Shown: positions 23,121-34,150 of the stretch, piece after piece
Layout of the letters: the number at the start of each line of letters is the position of its first letter
How positions within the stretch are numbered: position 1 is the stretch's first letter
Origin: Hydrangea macrophylla
Lineage: Eukaryota > Streptophyta > Magnoliopsida > Cornales > Hydrangeaceae
DNA: 64,000 nucleotides
Assembly (NCBI GenBank): GCA_033977485.1
Contig: CM066983.1
Span: 63,722,010 to 63,786,009, forward strand
Direction: 5' to 3'
Notes under the pieces: model-generated
The model's database searches: none
Told to the model about the DNA's origin: nothing
Seen by the model: only the letters and a program-made list of their open reading frames with translations
Made by a program: the position numbers and the translations under genes

Positions 23121-24734
23121 TGTTAGGGATGTATACTAAAAGCCATGCTTTATGTAGTTAATTTATTATTTTAATAAAATCAGTTATTCCATTTTTATGA
23201 GAATCTGTGTGGGCAATGTTTGTATTATATTATTTATTTAATATTATGCATGTGTGTTTCTCATTCTACATAGTAGGTGGTTTGGTGTGTAGAGTTCGGC
23301 TTACACACGGAAGATCAGACCACCAGATATTGTAGAATGTAAGATTTTGGTTTACAGTCTTAGATGGGATTGGACACACCATCGGTAGGACTGCAGCATG
23401 GTGTTGTAATAGGTTTGTCTTGACTGCGGGAAACGGTTCAGTTTCAACTCACTATGCTGGTACACTTTGTGTATTAAACAGGACCGACTTGGGGTAATTA
23501 TCTTTATACTGACTTGTAAGATAATTAATACCTCAAGGCTATCATGAGTGCTTATGCTCTAAATCCTAACTTAGTTTATAGACACGTACATTTGATATTT
23601 ACACTTTGATCCCTAAAAGGGTGAGATCCTTAAATGGGTCAATATCTCATTGGATTGGGTGGCAATATTAATTGTGTGGTGGATATTAATTAATGATGGA
23701 ATCCATGTCTCAATTTTGGGATTGATGATATCCCCTTGAGAAAGCTTATAAGTTTTGATTATGTCAAACCCTGCAGGTGGATTTTGTATCCGACATATCA
23801 GATAAGTTAAGGAGAGGATCTCAAGGAATTTTAAGAGATTAATTAAATATGATTGTCAGTAATTATATTTAATTAATGGATATCTGTAATCTTAACATGG
23901 GGAGATAATAAGCATTTAATAACATGGAGCTCAAAATATATTTTTGAGATAAGGGTAGGAGTGCAATTATAATTCTTTAGTGGTATGAATTATAATTTAT
24001 GGAAATAGGAATCTGATTCAGTTTGAATTAGGGTTCCTAATTCCATAAGGAAGCCTATTCCTTATTGCCTTCTTATGGTCCCTATCGTAGCCTATATATA
24101 TGCTGCCTTGGCTCTTCTCTCAGGTTGCATGATTTCACATTGTAAGCTTCCCTTGACCTCCTAGCTTTCTTCTAGAAGGGTTTCCACCAAACCCTAGTCT
24201 CTGTGAGCATTCAAGAGACATAGGAGTGAAGATTGCTAGCGTCGAACAACGCTCACTAAAAGAACTTCGGACTACTCGATACTGATCGAAAGTTACTGAT
24301 TTTTTTACGCGACGTTCCTGACGTCGAGACGGAGCTGCTGTAAAAATTCAAGTAAATCGGAGATCGTTTAGTCCTCCTGACGAACACATCTTTGTCAGAT
24401 CAATGTGATCGGGATTGAATCGTCACAGCAATCAAAGAGAGTGCTATAACTGGGATTAGAAAATAGAACGTAAAGAGGGAAGAGTAGAAAACATAAAGGA
24501 TTTCGAAAGAGCCTACACTCAGTTCGATATTCTGGCAGCCAAGGAATACGGTAGAAGATCGTGAGCTTTTATCGAGCCCGTGTTCTCGATTCGTCTAGTA
24601 CAGCAATCCGTTTTTGCATTTCAAGGTAACCCTAGTTTCTGCCCTTGTAGGGTTATTGTAGCTCTCACCTAAATTTTTTGTAGTACCAACTTATACGCAC
24701 TGTTAACGGATTCTAGGAACGCAGTTTCCTAACA
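23121..24734 (+). mobile_element. 3' LTR of the Ty1/copia element
   Basis: 1,614 bp bounded by the perfect terminal inverted repeat TGTTAGG...CCTAACA, directly after the polypurine tract. A TATATATAT near 24092 followed by a CT-rich stretch is a likely promoter. The right flank, ATTCCCACTCGGGG, matches a repeat block at 59575 and thus shows the old target sequence. No 5' partner LTR is visible left of gag. Confidence 0.85.
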
Positions 24735-25240
24735 ATTCCCACTCGGGGATACGTAGGCAACCGCATCAGTTCGGTCGACACCATCATAATCAACCCTTTT
24801 TCTTTCAAAACTTTGTCCCGAACTACATTGTACCTGATCCCCGTTCAGGGGTACATAGGCAGACTTTCAAAAAGAAAAGAAGGATGACTCGCTAGGTCGA
24901 AAATCTGAAATGATGCCTAGGCAAAAATTAGAGTTAAATCCAAAGTGAGCAATAACAAAAGAGAGAAAAGAGCTCGCTAGGTCACATAACTGGTGCCTAG
25001 GAAAAATTATGAGCGTGTGAGAGAAATAAAGTCGCGATCCTTACCATAACCCAAAAATCACCCTTCACACTAGGGGCAAACTTCGGCCACCTGCCTCGTT
25101 TGCCTGAATCTCTTCTACACTAGGGTCAAACATCGGTCATCTACCTCGTTTGCCTCACAACCATACATATCCCAAACTAGGGGCAAACATCGGCCACCCA
25201 CCTCATTTGCCTCTAATCGTCCTAGTGTGCCCAAACAAGT
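24735..25240 (+). repeat. Leader-type repeats of a Tat/Ogre-like element (copy A)
   Basis: It contains ACTCGGGGATACGTAGGCAA and related TACGTAGGCA units, a CTCGCTAGGTC segment, then three copies of a roughly 60-bp unit with CTAGGGGCAAAC and CTCGTTTGCC. The same order recurs at 59572-60310, downstream of a Tat/Ogre primer site. It is therefore retroelement leader sequence, cut on its left by the copia insertion. Confidence 0.75.
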
Positions 25241-25488
25241 ACCAAAAGCAAACATCTGATCAAAATCATACTACAAATGTTTTCAGAAAGTCAAATGCAT
25301 AAAATAAGGTTCTCCGAGTAACCAAGGTTCACCGATAAACAAACTTCGAATATTACATAAGCAGAGATAAATGAAAACACAAAAAGTTATTTCAGAAAGC
25401 AATCACAAATATCAAAGACACTTGGAGGAAAGAAGCAGAGTCAGTCAAGTCTATTTTTATTTTGTGTCTTTTATTTCTTCAAAGGTCT
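25241..25488 (+). other. Unassigned stretch between leader repeats and antisense ORF
   Basis: AT-rich, no ORF, no repeat recognised. It probably holds the joint of the deletion that brought the leader next to the antisense ORF. Confidence 0.3.
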
Positions 25489-26004
25489 TTAGAGGTAGGC
25501 TTTTACTCGGTAGGCCCATTCACTGATGAAAGCAGCAATAGTAACAGCTCTGACTCTAGAAGCGAAGACCCTCTCAGTAAACCTCTGGGGGACCTCCTGA
25601 ACCCGCCCATACTGTCTGGCCAATCGACGAGGATGATAGAATGAAGTCTCTCTTAGACCCATCAACCACACTCTCTGGTAATCCCTGAGGCTGGTGGTCA
25701 CATCATGGAGGCCCCAATGCCCCACAATCCAGCAAATGTCTGTCTCAGATAAAGCACCGATCATGCCAATCCAGTCGGCAAAGGTATAGTAGGAATAAAG
25801 CACAGTCCTGCAGAAGTAAACTGGCGGCACACTACCAGTCCATAACTGAAGGCCCTCGTAGAGCCAATCCTGTAACACCAAAGGCGCCCCAGAAAGAAGA
25901 AAAGTTCCTTGGTTGAAGGCACGATCCAAACCATTTAGAGTTTCGGCTAGAACCATAGCCATGGGGTTCCTACCCCCCTTCAGTCTGAGGCACACATGCA
26001 CCAA
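25489..26004 (-). CDS. Antisense ORF resembling the plant mobile domain of Tat/Ogre elements
   Basis: A 171-codon minus-strand frame opens with TTG; the first ATG gives about 157 residues starting MAMVLAETLNGLD. Text such as APLVLQDWLYEGLQLW, DYQRVWLMGLRETSFYHPRR and LARQYGRVQEVP resembles the plant mobile domain (PMD/transposase-derived) proteins carried as extra ORFs by Tat-lineage gypsy elements, often antisense between pol and the 3' LTR. No role in transposition is proven for that family. Here it lies between leader repeats and a partial LTR of the opposite strand. No stop interrupts it, though a 5' exon may be missing. Family assignment is from memory of the motif pattern. Confidence 0.55.
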   Translation of the reverse strand: MVHVCLRLKGGRNPMAMVLAETLNGLDRAFNQGTFLLSGAPLVLQDWLYEGLQLWTGSVPPVYFCRTVLYSYYTFADWIGMIGALSETDICWIVGHWGLHDVTTSLRDYQRVWLMGLRETSFYHPRRLARQYGRVQEVPQRFTERVFASRVRAVTIAAFISEWAYRVKAYL

Positions 26005-26059
26005 GTCACTAAAAGTACTCTAAAACAAGAAGTGCGAAGTCATGCACAAAAACAGAGCG

Positions 26060-26904
26060 GCCCCACGGGTAGGTTGTCCAAACATTCCTTCCAAACATTC
26101 TGCCTCTACTGTCGCAGCAACTAGGTTGACTTTCAACTTGTTTTACAGAAAACTTTTCCCCAAAGAGTGGTCCCAACTTATTTTTCCCTTAAACTTCAAT
26201 GTCTTAGGGAACTTTATGTATAATATAGGCCTCTACATGTTTTGTTTTCATTTTCTAAGATTTTTTAACATTTCAGTCGATAGTACGGACTCTGTTTCTG
26301 AATAACCTCTATTGTTAATATGATTTCTCTCAATCTGTAATAGTTATTGAGGATTGAATTTTTTATTTGTGTTCTAGACACACCAATGATGATCTCCATA
26401 AAAAAAATGCATTTAAAACATTCATAACCCTACTTTTCATTTTCTACAAGATCATGTCACTTTTCTGTCCACTATTCACAGCAAGTATACTTTTACTTCC
26501 ATGTTTTGATTTGATGCTTACATGCACTCCAAATTTATTCATATCTTAGGAAGTAGTCCATACTACATTTGTACATATTCTATAATGATTTCATTCATGC
26601 ATTTATGCACATTTTAGACTTCTAAGTCACTTTAGAAAATCCATGTACATAAACACACTACAACCTTTGCACATTCTAGGATCATACATTGTATCCATGC
26701 AAGATTTGGGGTTATCTAAGAAGATTATAAGGAATGAACTAAATCATATGTTCATGTTTTCCATCGATTAATTCTTCCTTTCTCATCCGCCCCGGGGATT
26801 GAGAGGTCTTCTTTTCTCAACGACTAACATGCGTCATCCTAGCTTGCTAAGCATATTTGACTTCTTTGATTATTTGTTTCTTGAACAATTCATGTCCCCC
26901 TTCT
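26060..26904 (+). mobile_element. Partial Tat/Ogre LTR, left piece (copy A)
   Basis: It matches 57085-57925 closely (TTGACTTTCAACTTGTTTT, GGAAGTAGT, CATCCATGCAAGATTTGGGG). It lacks about the first 2 kb of the LTR seen at 55045. It is interrupted at 26905 by a solo LTR and continues at 30724. Confidence 0.8.
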
Positions 26905-27382
26905 TGTAATACCCGTATATTTCTATCAATAATAAAAATTTGGTCCCTGCATTTTGGTAGTCGTAATCCCAGTAGTTAATTTCTTAATCCCAGAGATCCG
27001 TACGTATGTGTGTGCGTATTAATTTCATTTCTTAGACTGCAAGTTATTAACCTCGGACTGACATTGCACGCAAATCCGTAGAATCTGTATCAAAACTAGA
27101 CTGTGTAGCACGTATATTCTAGCGACGGCAAAACTACACATTTATGGAAAATAGGAATCATTCCTAAATTGGTAATTGTACTCACCTAACCTACCCTTAC
27201 CCATTGGTTAAAACCATTACCCAAACCCCTCCCTACAACCCGCCGGATTTTACCCCTCACTTTCCAACCGCCGGCTACACACACCCTAAGATGCCACTCA
27301 CCTCAATCCTCTCCATCTTTTCCACTCCCATCAAACAGATTGGAAGAATCTGCATGAGTACACAGAGTTACGTATGGGTGTG

Positions 27383-27392
27383 GTTATATATG
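27383..27392 (+). promoter_or_regulatory. TATA box of the solo LTR
   Basis: GGTTATATATGTATG lies in a position comparable to the Tekay LTR TATA and is followed by an AG-rich transcript start region. Activity of a solo LTR promoter is possible but not shown. Confidence 0.4.
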
Positions 27393-29706
27393 TATGAGGA
27401 ATGGGGAGGGAGGTAGGGAGAGTATTAACCAAAGTTAGAGTGTAGAAAACACAGACCTATTGCCTCACCTCCTCCCTTGCCACCATACGCACACCTGCTG
27501 GAGCAAGAAGAAGAAGCTAGGGGCTAGAGAGAGGGAGCTCGCCGGAAACAAGAGAGAGAGGAAGACCCGAGGCCCCCACAAGTGAATCCCCACCCCCTGA
27601 ATTATTCAGTAGCTTGTACACACTTCCACACACCCCCTGGACCCCTCACGACCAACCCAAACAGAGCTTGAGGCTCTCAATGCTCCAGAATCACCATTGA
27701 AGCCCCTCACCGGAGCTCGATTTGTAAAACCCAACCATACCCCCTATAAATTAGATCAAACAGACCCTCATAGTCCCTAGTACACCCCCTTAGCACAGCT
27801 TTTGGTCTAGACCACGTTTGGTCACCCATGCAAGGGATTATTCCCGAAAAACCGAAAAAGAATAATCCCTTAGTGGGACGTTAAAACGAATAAACTGAGT
27901 CATGGCCTCCTAGTATGTTGTAGGGGGGCCCAAACCGGACCCAATGGCGTTGGAATCACGCATTTTCGTGAAGAAACGAGCAAGTTATGGCCTCTGGAAG
28001 ATTTTCCGGCGAAGCCCGATTTTCCGGCGACGGTTGGCTCACCGGAGAAGACAAAGAAGCGGGTTATATCGTTTACCCGTTTCTAATTAAAACGGGTCGG
28101 GTCTTGGGTCAGGGTTATGGGTTAGCTTGTTAGTATAAATGGTAGTGGGTTCGGGTTATATTAATTAATATGGATCCGGTTCGGATCTTTTAAGTTAGAT
28201 CATGCCAAGTGTGAATATGGGTAACCCGTTGGACCGGATCGGATATGGGTTTGACCCGCGGGTCTTTGCTTTTATTATTATTAATGATTTTATATTAATA
28301 ATTAATCTGTTAATCTCGATTAATGCTTAATAATCTGTATTAAGGTTTATTAGTCTGTTTTTATATTATTAATTATTCTGATAATTTAGATTAGTATGTA
28401 TATTATCTAGATTAGTATATAAATGTATATATTTAGTATTTATAAATAAATACAAATGATTTTAAATGGTTTTAAATACCTAAAATAATTTCAATAATGC
28501 TATAAATTACTTTTTAATAAATTGTAATATTATTTTTATAATATTCTTATATTATGACATTATGAATTATTATTACTATATGATGTACTTATTATTTATT
28601 AATTCAAATAAATAATAAGTAAATACTTTAAATTAAAATAATTAGGTAATAAATACCTAATGACCATTTTCAAGCATAGGAAAATTATATTAAATTTTCC
28701 TAAGGTCTAGTACCTCTATATTATAAATAATTATCTACAAGACCCTAACTTTAATATTTTAGAAATTATTAATTACTTATAAAATACTCGTTTAGTCGTA
28801 TTTTAATTATTTAAAATACCAAACGAGCCTCGAAAATTATGAGAAAAATACTACTAGCCTAATTTAAGGCCTAGTATTTAATAAAAATATTTATAAGGGC
28901 CCAATGTCTCCCTAAAACTATATTTTAAAATTATGAGACCCCGCAGTCTATTATTAGACGATTTAAACTTCAGAAATTCATAATAAATAAACCGTAGCTC
29001 AGAAAAATACGCGGTCAATTCCCAGAGTCTTAGAATAATGCCTAGAATATTCCCTTAAAGTTTGGTGACCTTTTGACACGGTAAAAAATACAGCTTATCC
29101 TTAGGGCCCAAACTGCTATAGAAAACCCAGCCTTTTATGCGACGGACTCCGATTTGAGTCTAGTCAATGGCGTTGGACTCAGAATGATGTCTAGATCATC
29201 ATGTTGAGGTTTAGGAACCCACCCGGCAAAATTACCATTATACCCCTGATTTTAGTAGACTTATTAATCTATGTTCTATATAATCTTAATTCTTTGTAGG
29301 AACCGCTACGCTTATTTTCACGCACCCGCATCGAGGTGAGTCGTCCTAACTCACTTGGTATATTATAGAATTATTCTTTGATCATATATGTATGCCCAGT
29401 ATGTCCTGTGTGGACGATACTGATAAATATTAGTATTGTAAATGTTGAGATTATTTCTTATATAATGAACGCATGTTAGTTAACTATATTCCATGCTTAG
29501 TTAATGACCGCTGATATTCTTGGTTATCATGATTTCTGTTTCTATAGTCACATGAACATTCGCATGAACATGGTCGAGTCGTGATGTCTATATTGACGTC
29601 TGCATGGTTAGTCACGGGGACTAACCCAGTCATATTGTTATACATGTTGGGTGGACCGTAGTGGTCCGAGTGGTACAGTCAAGTAAATGGGAACAACAAT
29701 GAAACT

Positions 29707-29987
29707 GCTATAGGGCCCTGCTAGGCGACGATAGCCAGAGTTTCCATTGAAATCATTGAAGTTATGCATGAATTGATGATTGATACGCTATAGGGCCCTG
29801 TTAGGCGACGATAGCAATGTATCCATCAGAATACAATAGTTACCTTTCAAATGCTATAGGGCCCTGCTAGGCGACGATAGCGCTGTAACTATTCTATTCT
29901 TCCGACAAGGTCACGAGGACCTAAGAGTCCAATGATTACCCTTTTTAAAACCAAAACTGCTATAGGGCCCTGCTAGGCGACGATAGC
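29707..29987 (+). repeat. Four dispersed copies of a 29-bp hairpin motif in the solo LTR
   Basis: The motif begins GCTATAGGGCCCTG and ends CGACGATAGC. It occurs at 29707-29735, 29787-29815, 29853-29881 and 29959-29987, with a single C/T difference in the second copy. Each copy has inverted ends (GCTAT/ATAGC) around the palindrome AGGGCCCT. The spacers between copies are unrelated. Confidence 0.9.
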
Positions 29988-30723
29988 AACGTAATCATTC
30001 TACTCTGAGCTAACGGCGTTACACTGGTAATGTAACAAGTTGCATGAGTCGGTTGTGGTGTTCATGGTCGAGTTGAAGTCGAATATATCGATAATACATT
30101 ATGTCATCATTCTACATGTCATATGCTCATTAATGTTGTTTCAAGATATGTTGTACTTGTATATCCTTATCTGTATTAGGAGTGATCGGTTAAGACGTTC
30201 TCACTAGCTTCAAAAGCTAACGGCTCCTTCCCTGCCCTGGACATTTCACGTCTAGGTTATGATGAGGAGAACTATCAAAGTAACAATGAAGATGCATATA
30301 ACTATGCTCAGGCTGGGGACTATCAGGAAGGTGATCCTGAGACAGACTATCAAGAAGAGCTCGATAACGAGGGTTACGGGTTCGCCAGTTAGAAAGAGGA
30401 CCCTGGCCTATTTCCGCATTAAGACTTCTATTACGTTTTAAATATCTTTTGATTGATGTAATATTTAAGTGGCGTAAATCGCCCAGACCTATCTTTGGTG
30501 GTTTTCATTTGGAACTACTGTAATAGCTTAAGTAGCAAACACTCTAAGTTCCCCCATGAATACCATTAGATGTTTTTCTGCAAGTTTTCTTACTCTGATA
30601 TATATTATGTTGTTAGTATGTTGCACGGACAGGTCAGTTTTATGTAACTCGTCATCCCTACGGGTCCAGAAAGGAAATTTTAAATTTTCCCTATTTTTGG
30701 TTACTCCGGGGCGTGACACTTCT

Positions 30724-31085
30724 AGACTAGGAAAACTTGATTACTTGATATGTGATTAGATGATTTTTTCTAGGTTTATTTGTGTGATCTTTCACTTTTA
30801 CATTGTATGATATTTGGCTTAGATCTTATGAATGATATCTTATCTTTTGATCTTCCATTCAAGATTCTTATGTGATGTAATATACTATCATAGTATTAAT
30901 TGACAAACCAAATATAGTATAAGATGATTATTTGGATGTTAATTAAGGCCCGTCGAAAGACAGGGCGAGTTGAGGGTGTTTTAGTCGTGACAAAGGCTCT
31001 TTCCTCTCTCGTACCAAAACCTCGAGCCAAGTTCTTTGGTTATGAAAGGCCGGTGCCCTTTATCCATATGGGTAAGTCAACAAAT
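30724..31085 (+). mobile_element. Partial Tat/Ogre LTR, right piece (copy A)
   Basis: It continues the LTR interrupted at 26905 and matches 57940-58280 (AACTTGATTACTTGATATGT, CGAGTTGAGGGTGTTTTAGT). Similarity stops after GGGTAAGTCAA near 31082, about 140 bp short of the LTR end and primer site seen at 58418. Confidence 0.8.
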
Positions 31086-31254
31086 ATGCAGATTGAGAAT
31101 GGGACTGTGAGTTATATAGAAAAAATCAAGATGAAGAACTTGGTGGCCAAGTACCTTCACTTTCACTCTACAAATTCAAGTTAATCAATATCCTAAATTA
31201 TCAAAATCATAACTCATATATGCTTTCACATATATACCATACGTATATAAATTC
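31086..31254. other. Unassigned AT-rich spacer
   Basis: No ORF or repeat recognised between the truncated LTR and the GC-richer block. Confidence 0.4.
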
Positions 31255-32035
31255 TGAGGTTTAAGTTCATAGAGGTTATACAGGGTCTTCTCTCTATCCC
31301 TTTCCGTAAATAGAAGGTAAGGGCAGAAGGGAATGTATTAGGTTGTCAGTTAGCTCTCGCTGCTTGACCACTGCAGTGAGAGAGCGCAGGGGGGTTACCT
31401 CATAAGTAGCGTAGCGAAGCAAAGTGTAGCGTATGGAACTACCTTATCTCCGTTCTTGTTGTTCCTGTAGCTAGGCCAAGAGCGGGGTAGAGATAGAGAA
31501 GATATCGTCAATCTTACCTCTAGGATGGTAGCTTTCTTTCCTTAATGCCCTGGGAGAGGAAAAAGGACTGTAAGCTTCATTGCTAGTGAGTTCTTTCTTT
31601 CTCGTTTAGGGTTATAGCACGATAGGATGAAAGGGAATTCTATCTAGCTATCTCTTTTCCTGTAGCTCTGGGCATGCAGGATAGCAAGTCTCTCTCTTAG
31701 GTTTAGTTTGTAGCCTCACTTCCTGGATTGCCTCTTAGTTGAGTAAGTCCTCCCCGCTTTCTTCTTTGTTCTTTCCTCTCGTTAGGAATATAGTCAGGCC
31801 TTTCCCTTTCTAGTAGCTAGTGGCTAGTAGCTAGATAGTTCTTTGTATTTGGCATTCCTATTAGGAAGCTATGCAGCGGGAACTGCAGCGTCAAGGGCAA
31901 GCGATATATCCGCAGTTCACTCTTTCCTTCCTAGCTGCTAAGGAGAAGAAGGCCGCACCTAACTAACAGATAGAGAAACCTAAGGTAAGTAGCTAACTGA
32001 TTAGTGGTTCCAGGCCAATAGCTGGTTATAGAGCT
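31255..32035. other. Probable organelle (mitochondrial) DNA insertion
   Basis: Base composition changes abruptly to near-balanced, with many CT- and AG-rich words (CTTTCCTCTCG, GAGCGGGGTAGAG, AGTAGCGTAGCGAAGC) and almost no homopolymer runs. This is the style of plant mitochondrial intergenic DNA and unlike anything else in the window. No mitochondrial gene is recognised and no long ORF is present. The call rests on composition and word style only. Confidence 0.45.
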
Positions 32036-32039
32036 AGGG

Positions 32040-32487
32040 GTCAATTAGGTGTTTGGAAAGTTAAACTTATGGTCACAATTTAACACACCCAAAAATGGCA
32101 TTCCCAAACAAGTCTAATTCAAATGATTGGTTGTCTTAAATGTGTATCAAGCAAGACTCACATCCTAATGGGTAGAGATTCCCAATCTGTGGGAGTCCAA
32201 GGCGGCGCGGAGAGTTTTTATTTACAAACTGGTATTTTCGCGGCACAGTGATCACCACAAAAATACAAAAAATTTATATTAACGAGAAAAATAATTTTTC
32301 GGTTGTACAAAAATACAGTTTGAATTAAAAGTAAACATTTTCACTGTTTTGAAAATACAATTTTCAAACCAACACAGGTATTCTTGAAATTTATAAAAAT
32401 TAAAGTTTGACTCCAACAAAAGTATTTCTATTAAAATAAAGAAGTAGAAATACATTTAGCAATTAAATGAAAATACAGGTCGTCACA
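32040..32487 (-). mobile_element. Truncated Tekay-like LTR, 5' (U3) part
   Basis: On the minus strand it starts TGTGACGACCTG at 32487. It follows the same text as the U3 of the solo LTR ending at 51325 (ACACAGGTATT, AAACTGGTATTTTCG and CACCACAAAAATAC on the plus strand). It is cut at about 32040 next to the organelle-like block. Confidence 0.75.
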
Positions 32488-32821
32488 TTGTATAACTTTA
32501 GTAAACTCATAATCTGTTCTTAAAGTTCGTTTAAGTTTTGCTCAACAGAATGTCTTTTCTCTTTAAGGTAGTTTGATCGCCCGTTAAAACTTGTTGATTT
32601 ATTTTGGTTGCCTCTCACCTTTTTATGACATGATTTAACTTGTGTACTTCAATATTGACGAAGAACCTTAACTAGGGTACTTTCCTACTAATTTTTAACA
32701 ATCACCATTACGATAGAAGTCAGATCGTGCACCACTCGCACAAAGTATTAGAAAAAATCACGTTTGTCTTCACACACACAATCGAGCTTTAAACAACTCT
32801 GACACACCCAAAGTAAAATAA
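32488..32821. other. Unassigned spacer
   Basis: AT-rich; no ORF, RNA gene or repeat that I can support. Confidence 0.4.
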
Positions 32822-32823
32822 TA

Positions 32824-33075
32824 CTCCTTTCGTCTCATTTTATGTGTCTCCCGTTCCTTTTTGGGATGTCCCAAAATTAATGTCCACTTTCCTAAATTAG
32901 TATGTAAATTTTACTTAGTTTATCAAACTTCCATTTCTTGTAATCAACACTCAAATAAAACAAAAAAAGAAAGTGCAATGATTATGGACAATTGTGAAAA
33001 GTATGTGTAGATTCTTTTTGTCCTCTTAAATAATTAAATTTTCAAAAATGAATACATAAAATGGAACAGAGAGAG
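32824..33075. mobile_element. Stowaway-like MITE, 252 bp
   Basis: Ends CTCCTTTCGTCTCATTTTAT and (reverse complement) CTCTCTCTGTTCCATTTTAT, flanked by TA on both sides (32822-32823 and 33076-33077). TA target duplication and the CTCC(C/T)TCCGTCCCA-type ends are diagnostic of Tc1/mariner-derived Stowaway MITEs. Confidence 0.8.
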
Positions 33076-33077
33076 TA

Positions 33078-33825
33078 AGAACAAACAATATTTACAAAAT
33101 AAATAATTATTTTAGTGCCAAAAGGAGCATCACGCACCGCTAGACAAGTGGTAGAATTTGTGAGAGGTGGCAGTCACAGACGGTTAAGGGTCTTGTTTAA
33201 TATGATTTAGACTACAAACAATGAGACAAAATGTCACTCACATGGTCACATTTTCACCAACTCATGACTAGGTGCTACGCACAAGAAATCTTGTAAAAGC
33301 TTTCCTTTTATATTAATTAATATCAAAAAGTATATGATGCTAATGATTTAATTGTCATCCCAGTTTACATTTAGTGCTCCAAAACCATAGGGAAATAACC
33401 CATCCAGCGGGATTCATTTGGATTAAGGGCCTATTTGGGAACTCATTTTGCTTTCAATGGCAAAAAATGCTTTTGATCAAAAACTGTCCGGTCAATTATA
33501 AATTTGTGCGATTGACTCGCATCTTTTTTTGTTTTCAATTGACTCACAAAAGTTGGTTCAGTTCTATTTTAGCATTTGTAGTTCTACAATCAATTATGAA
33601 TTCCAAAAATCATTGCTAAACGGAACCGTACTTAGAGTTTGAAGAATGCGGTCTCGATATCAAGTCTCCGTGCTACTTAGACTAATGCTATAGATTCAAA
33701 AATAGAGACACGAAAGTGGATTCAGTTCTAGCTTAGCATTTGTAGTTCCATAATCATTTATGGACTTCAAAAACTATTGTCAAATGAAGCCGTTGCTCCT
33801 CAATTATCTTGTGTGAAGAGTAACG
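33078..33825. other. Unassigned intergenic DNA
   Basis: No ORF of note. It contains two related segments with TTCAGTTCTA(G/T)(T/C)TTAGCATTTGTAG at about 33559-33600 and 33721-33780, suggesting a small local duplication. Confidence 0.4.
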
Positions 33826-33960
33826 GCTTTAGCCTAGTTGGAAGTGGCACTCTATATCATGCTCATTATCAGAGTCCGAACCCTGCCCCATCTCTTTTCC
33901 TCGAACCCTAGTACTTAAGTCCTCTAATGAGATCACTACACTAAATGATAAAATAAAATT
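33826..33960 (+). repeat. Possible tRNA-derived SINE head
   Basis: TAGCCTAGTTGG at 33830-33841 fits the Pol III A box consensus exactly. AGTCCGAACCC at 33873-33883 is a near B box, about 45 bp downstream as in tRNA genes. The sequence does not fold into a real tRNA that I can see, so a SINE promoter remnant is more likely than a tRNA gene. Confidence 0.35.
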
Positions 33961-33976
33961 ACTTTATGTGAAAATA

Positions 33977-34150
33977 GGAAAGTGCACTTCAGTACAGTGC
34001 TGTCAGTGCAGTTCAAATTATTCCAAACAAAATTTGAATAGTAAAACTGTTTGTGTAAAATCAATTTTCTAAAATTATCCAATTTTTATTATTTAAACTG
34101 TATTTAGAACAATTTGAATGCACTGAGAGCATTGTACTGAAGTGCTCTCC
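33977..34150. mobile_element. Fold-back MITE, about 174 bp
   Basis: The left arm GGAAAGTGCACTTCAGTACA is mirrored by the right arm (reverse complement GGAGAGCACTTCAGTACAAT). The pairing extends to TTCAAATT on each side, about 45 bp per arm. Superfamily is unknown. Confidence 0.7.

Larger units (their letters stand above)
26905..30718 (+). mobile_element. Solo LTR, Tekay-like (TSD CTTCT)
   Basis: A 3,814-bp LTR beginning TGTAATACCC and ending GGGGCGTGACA, flanked by CTTCT at 26900-26904 and 30719-30723. It shares with the Tekay LTR the end GGGGCGTGACA, the GTCCAGAAAGGAAATT block and the CTCACTAGCTTCAAAAGCTA stem-loop. There is no internal region, so it is the product of LTR-LTR recombination. 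A TATA box (TTATATATG) is near 27383. The middle, 28270-28900, is extremely AT-rich. Confidence 0.92.

Noticed and set aside
23121..24734. Copia LTR as a solo LTR
   Set aside because: A polypurine tract and copia internal sequence lie directly to its left, so it is the 3' LTR of the interrupted element.
24735..25240. CRISPR-like or regulatory array
   Set aside because: Matches retroelement leader repeats at 59572-60310.
30924..31184. 86-codon plus-strand ORF
   Set aside because: It reads through a Tat/Ogre LTR segment also present at 58140-58280.
33830..33885. tRNA gene
   Set aside because: A and B box matches only; no cloverleaf or acceptor stem can be drawn from the sequence.
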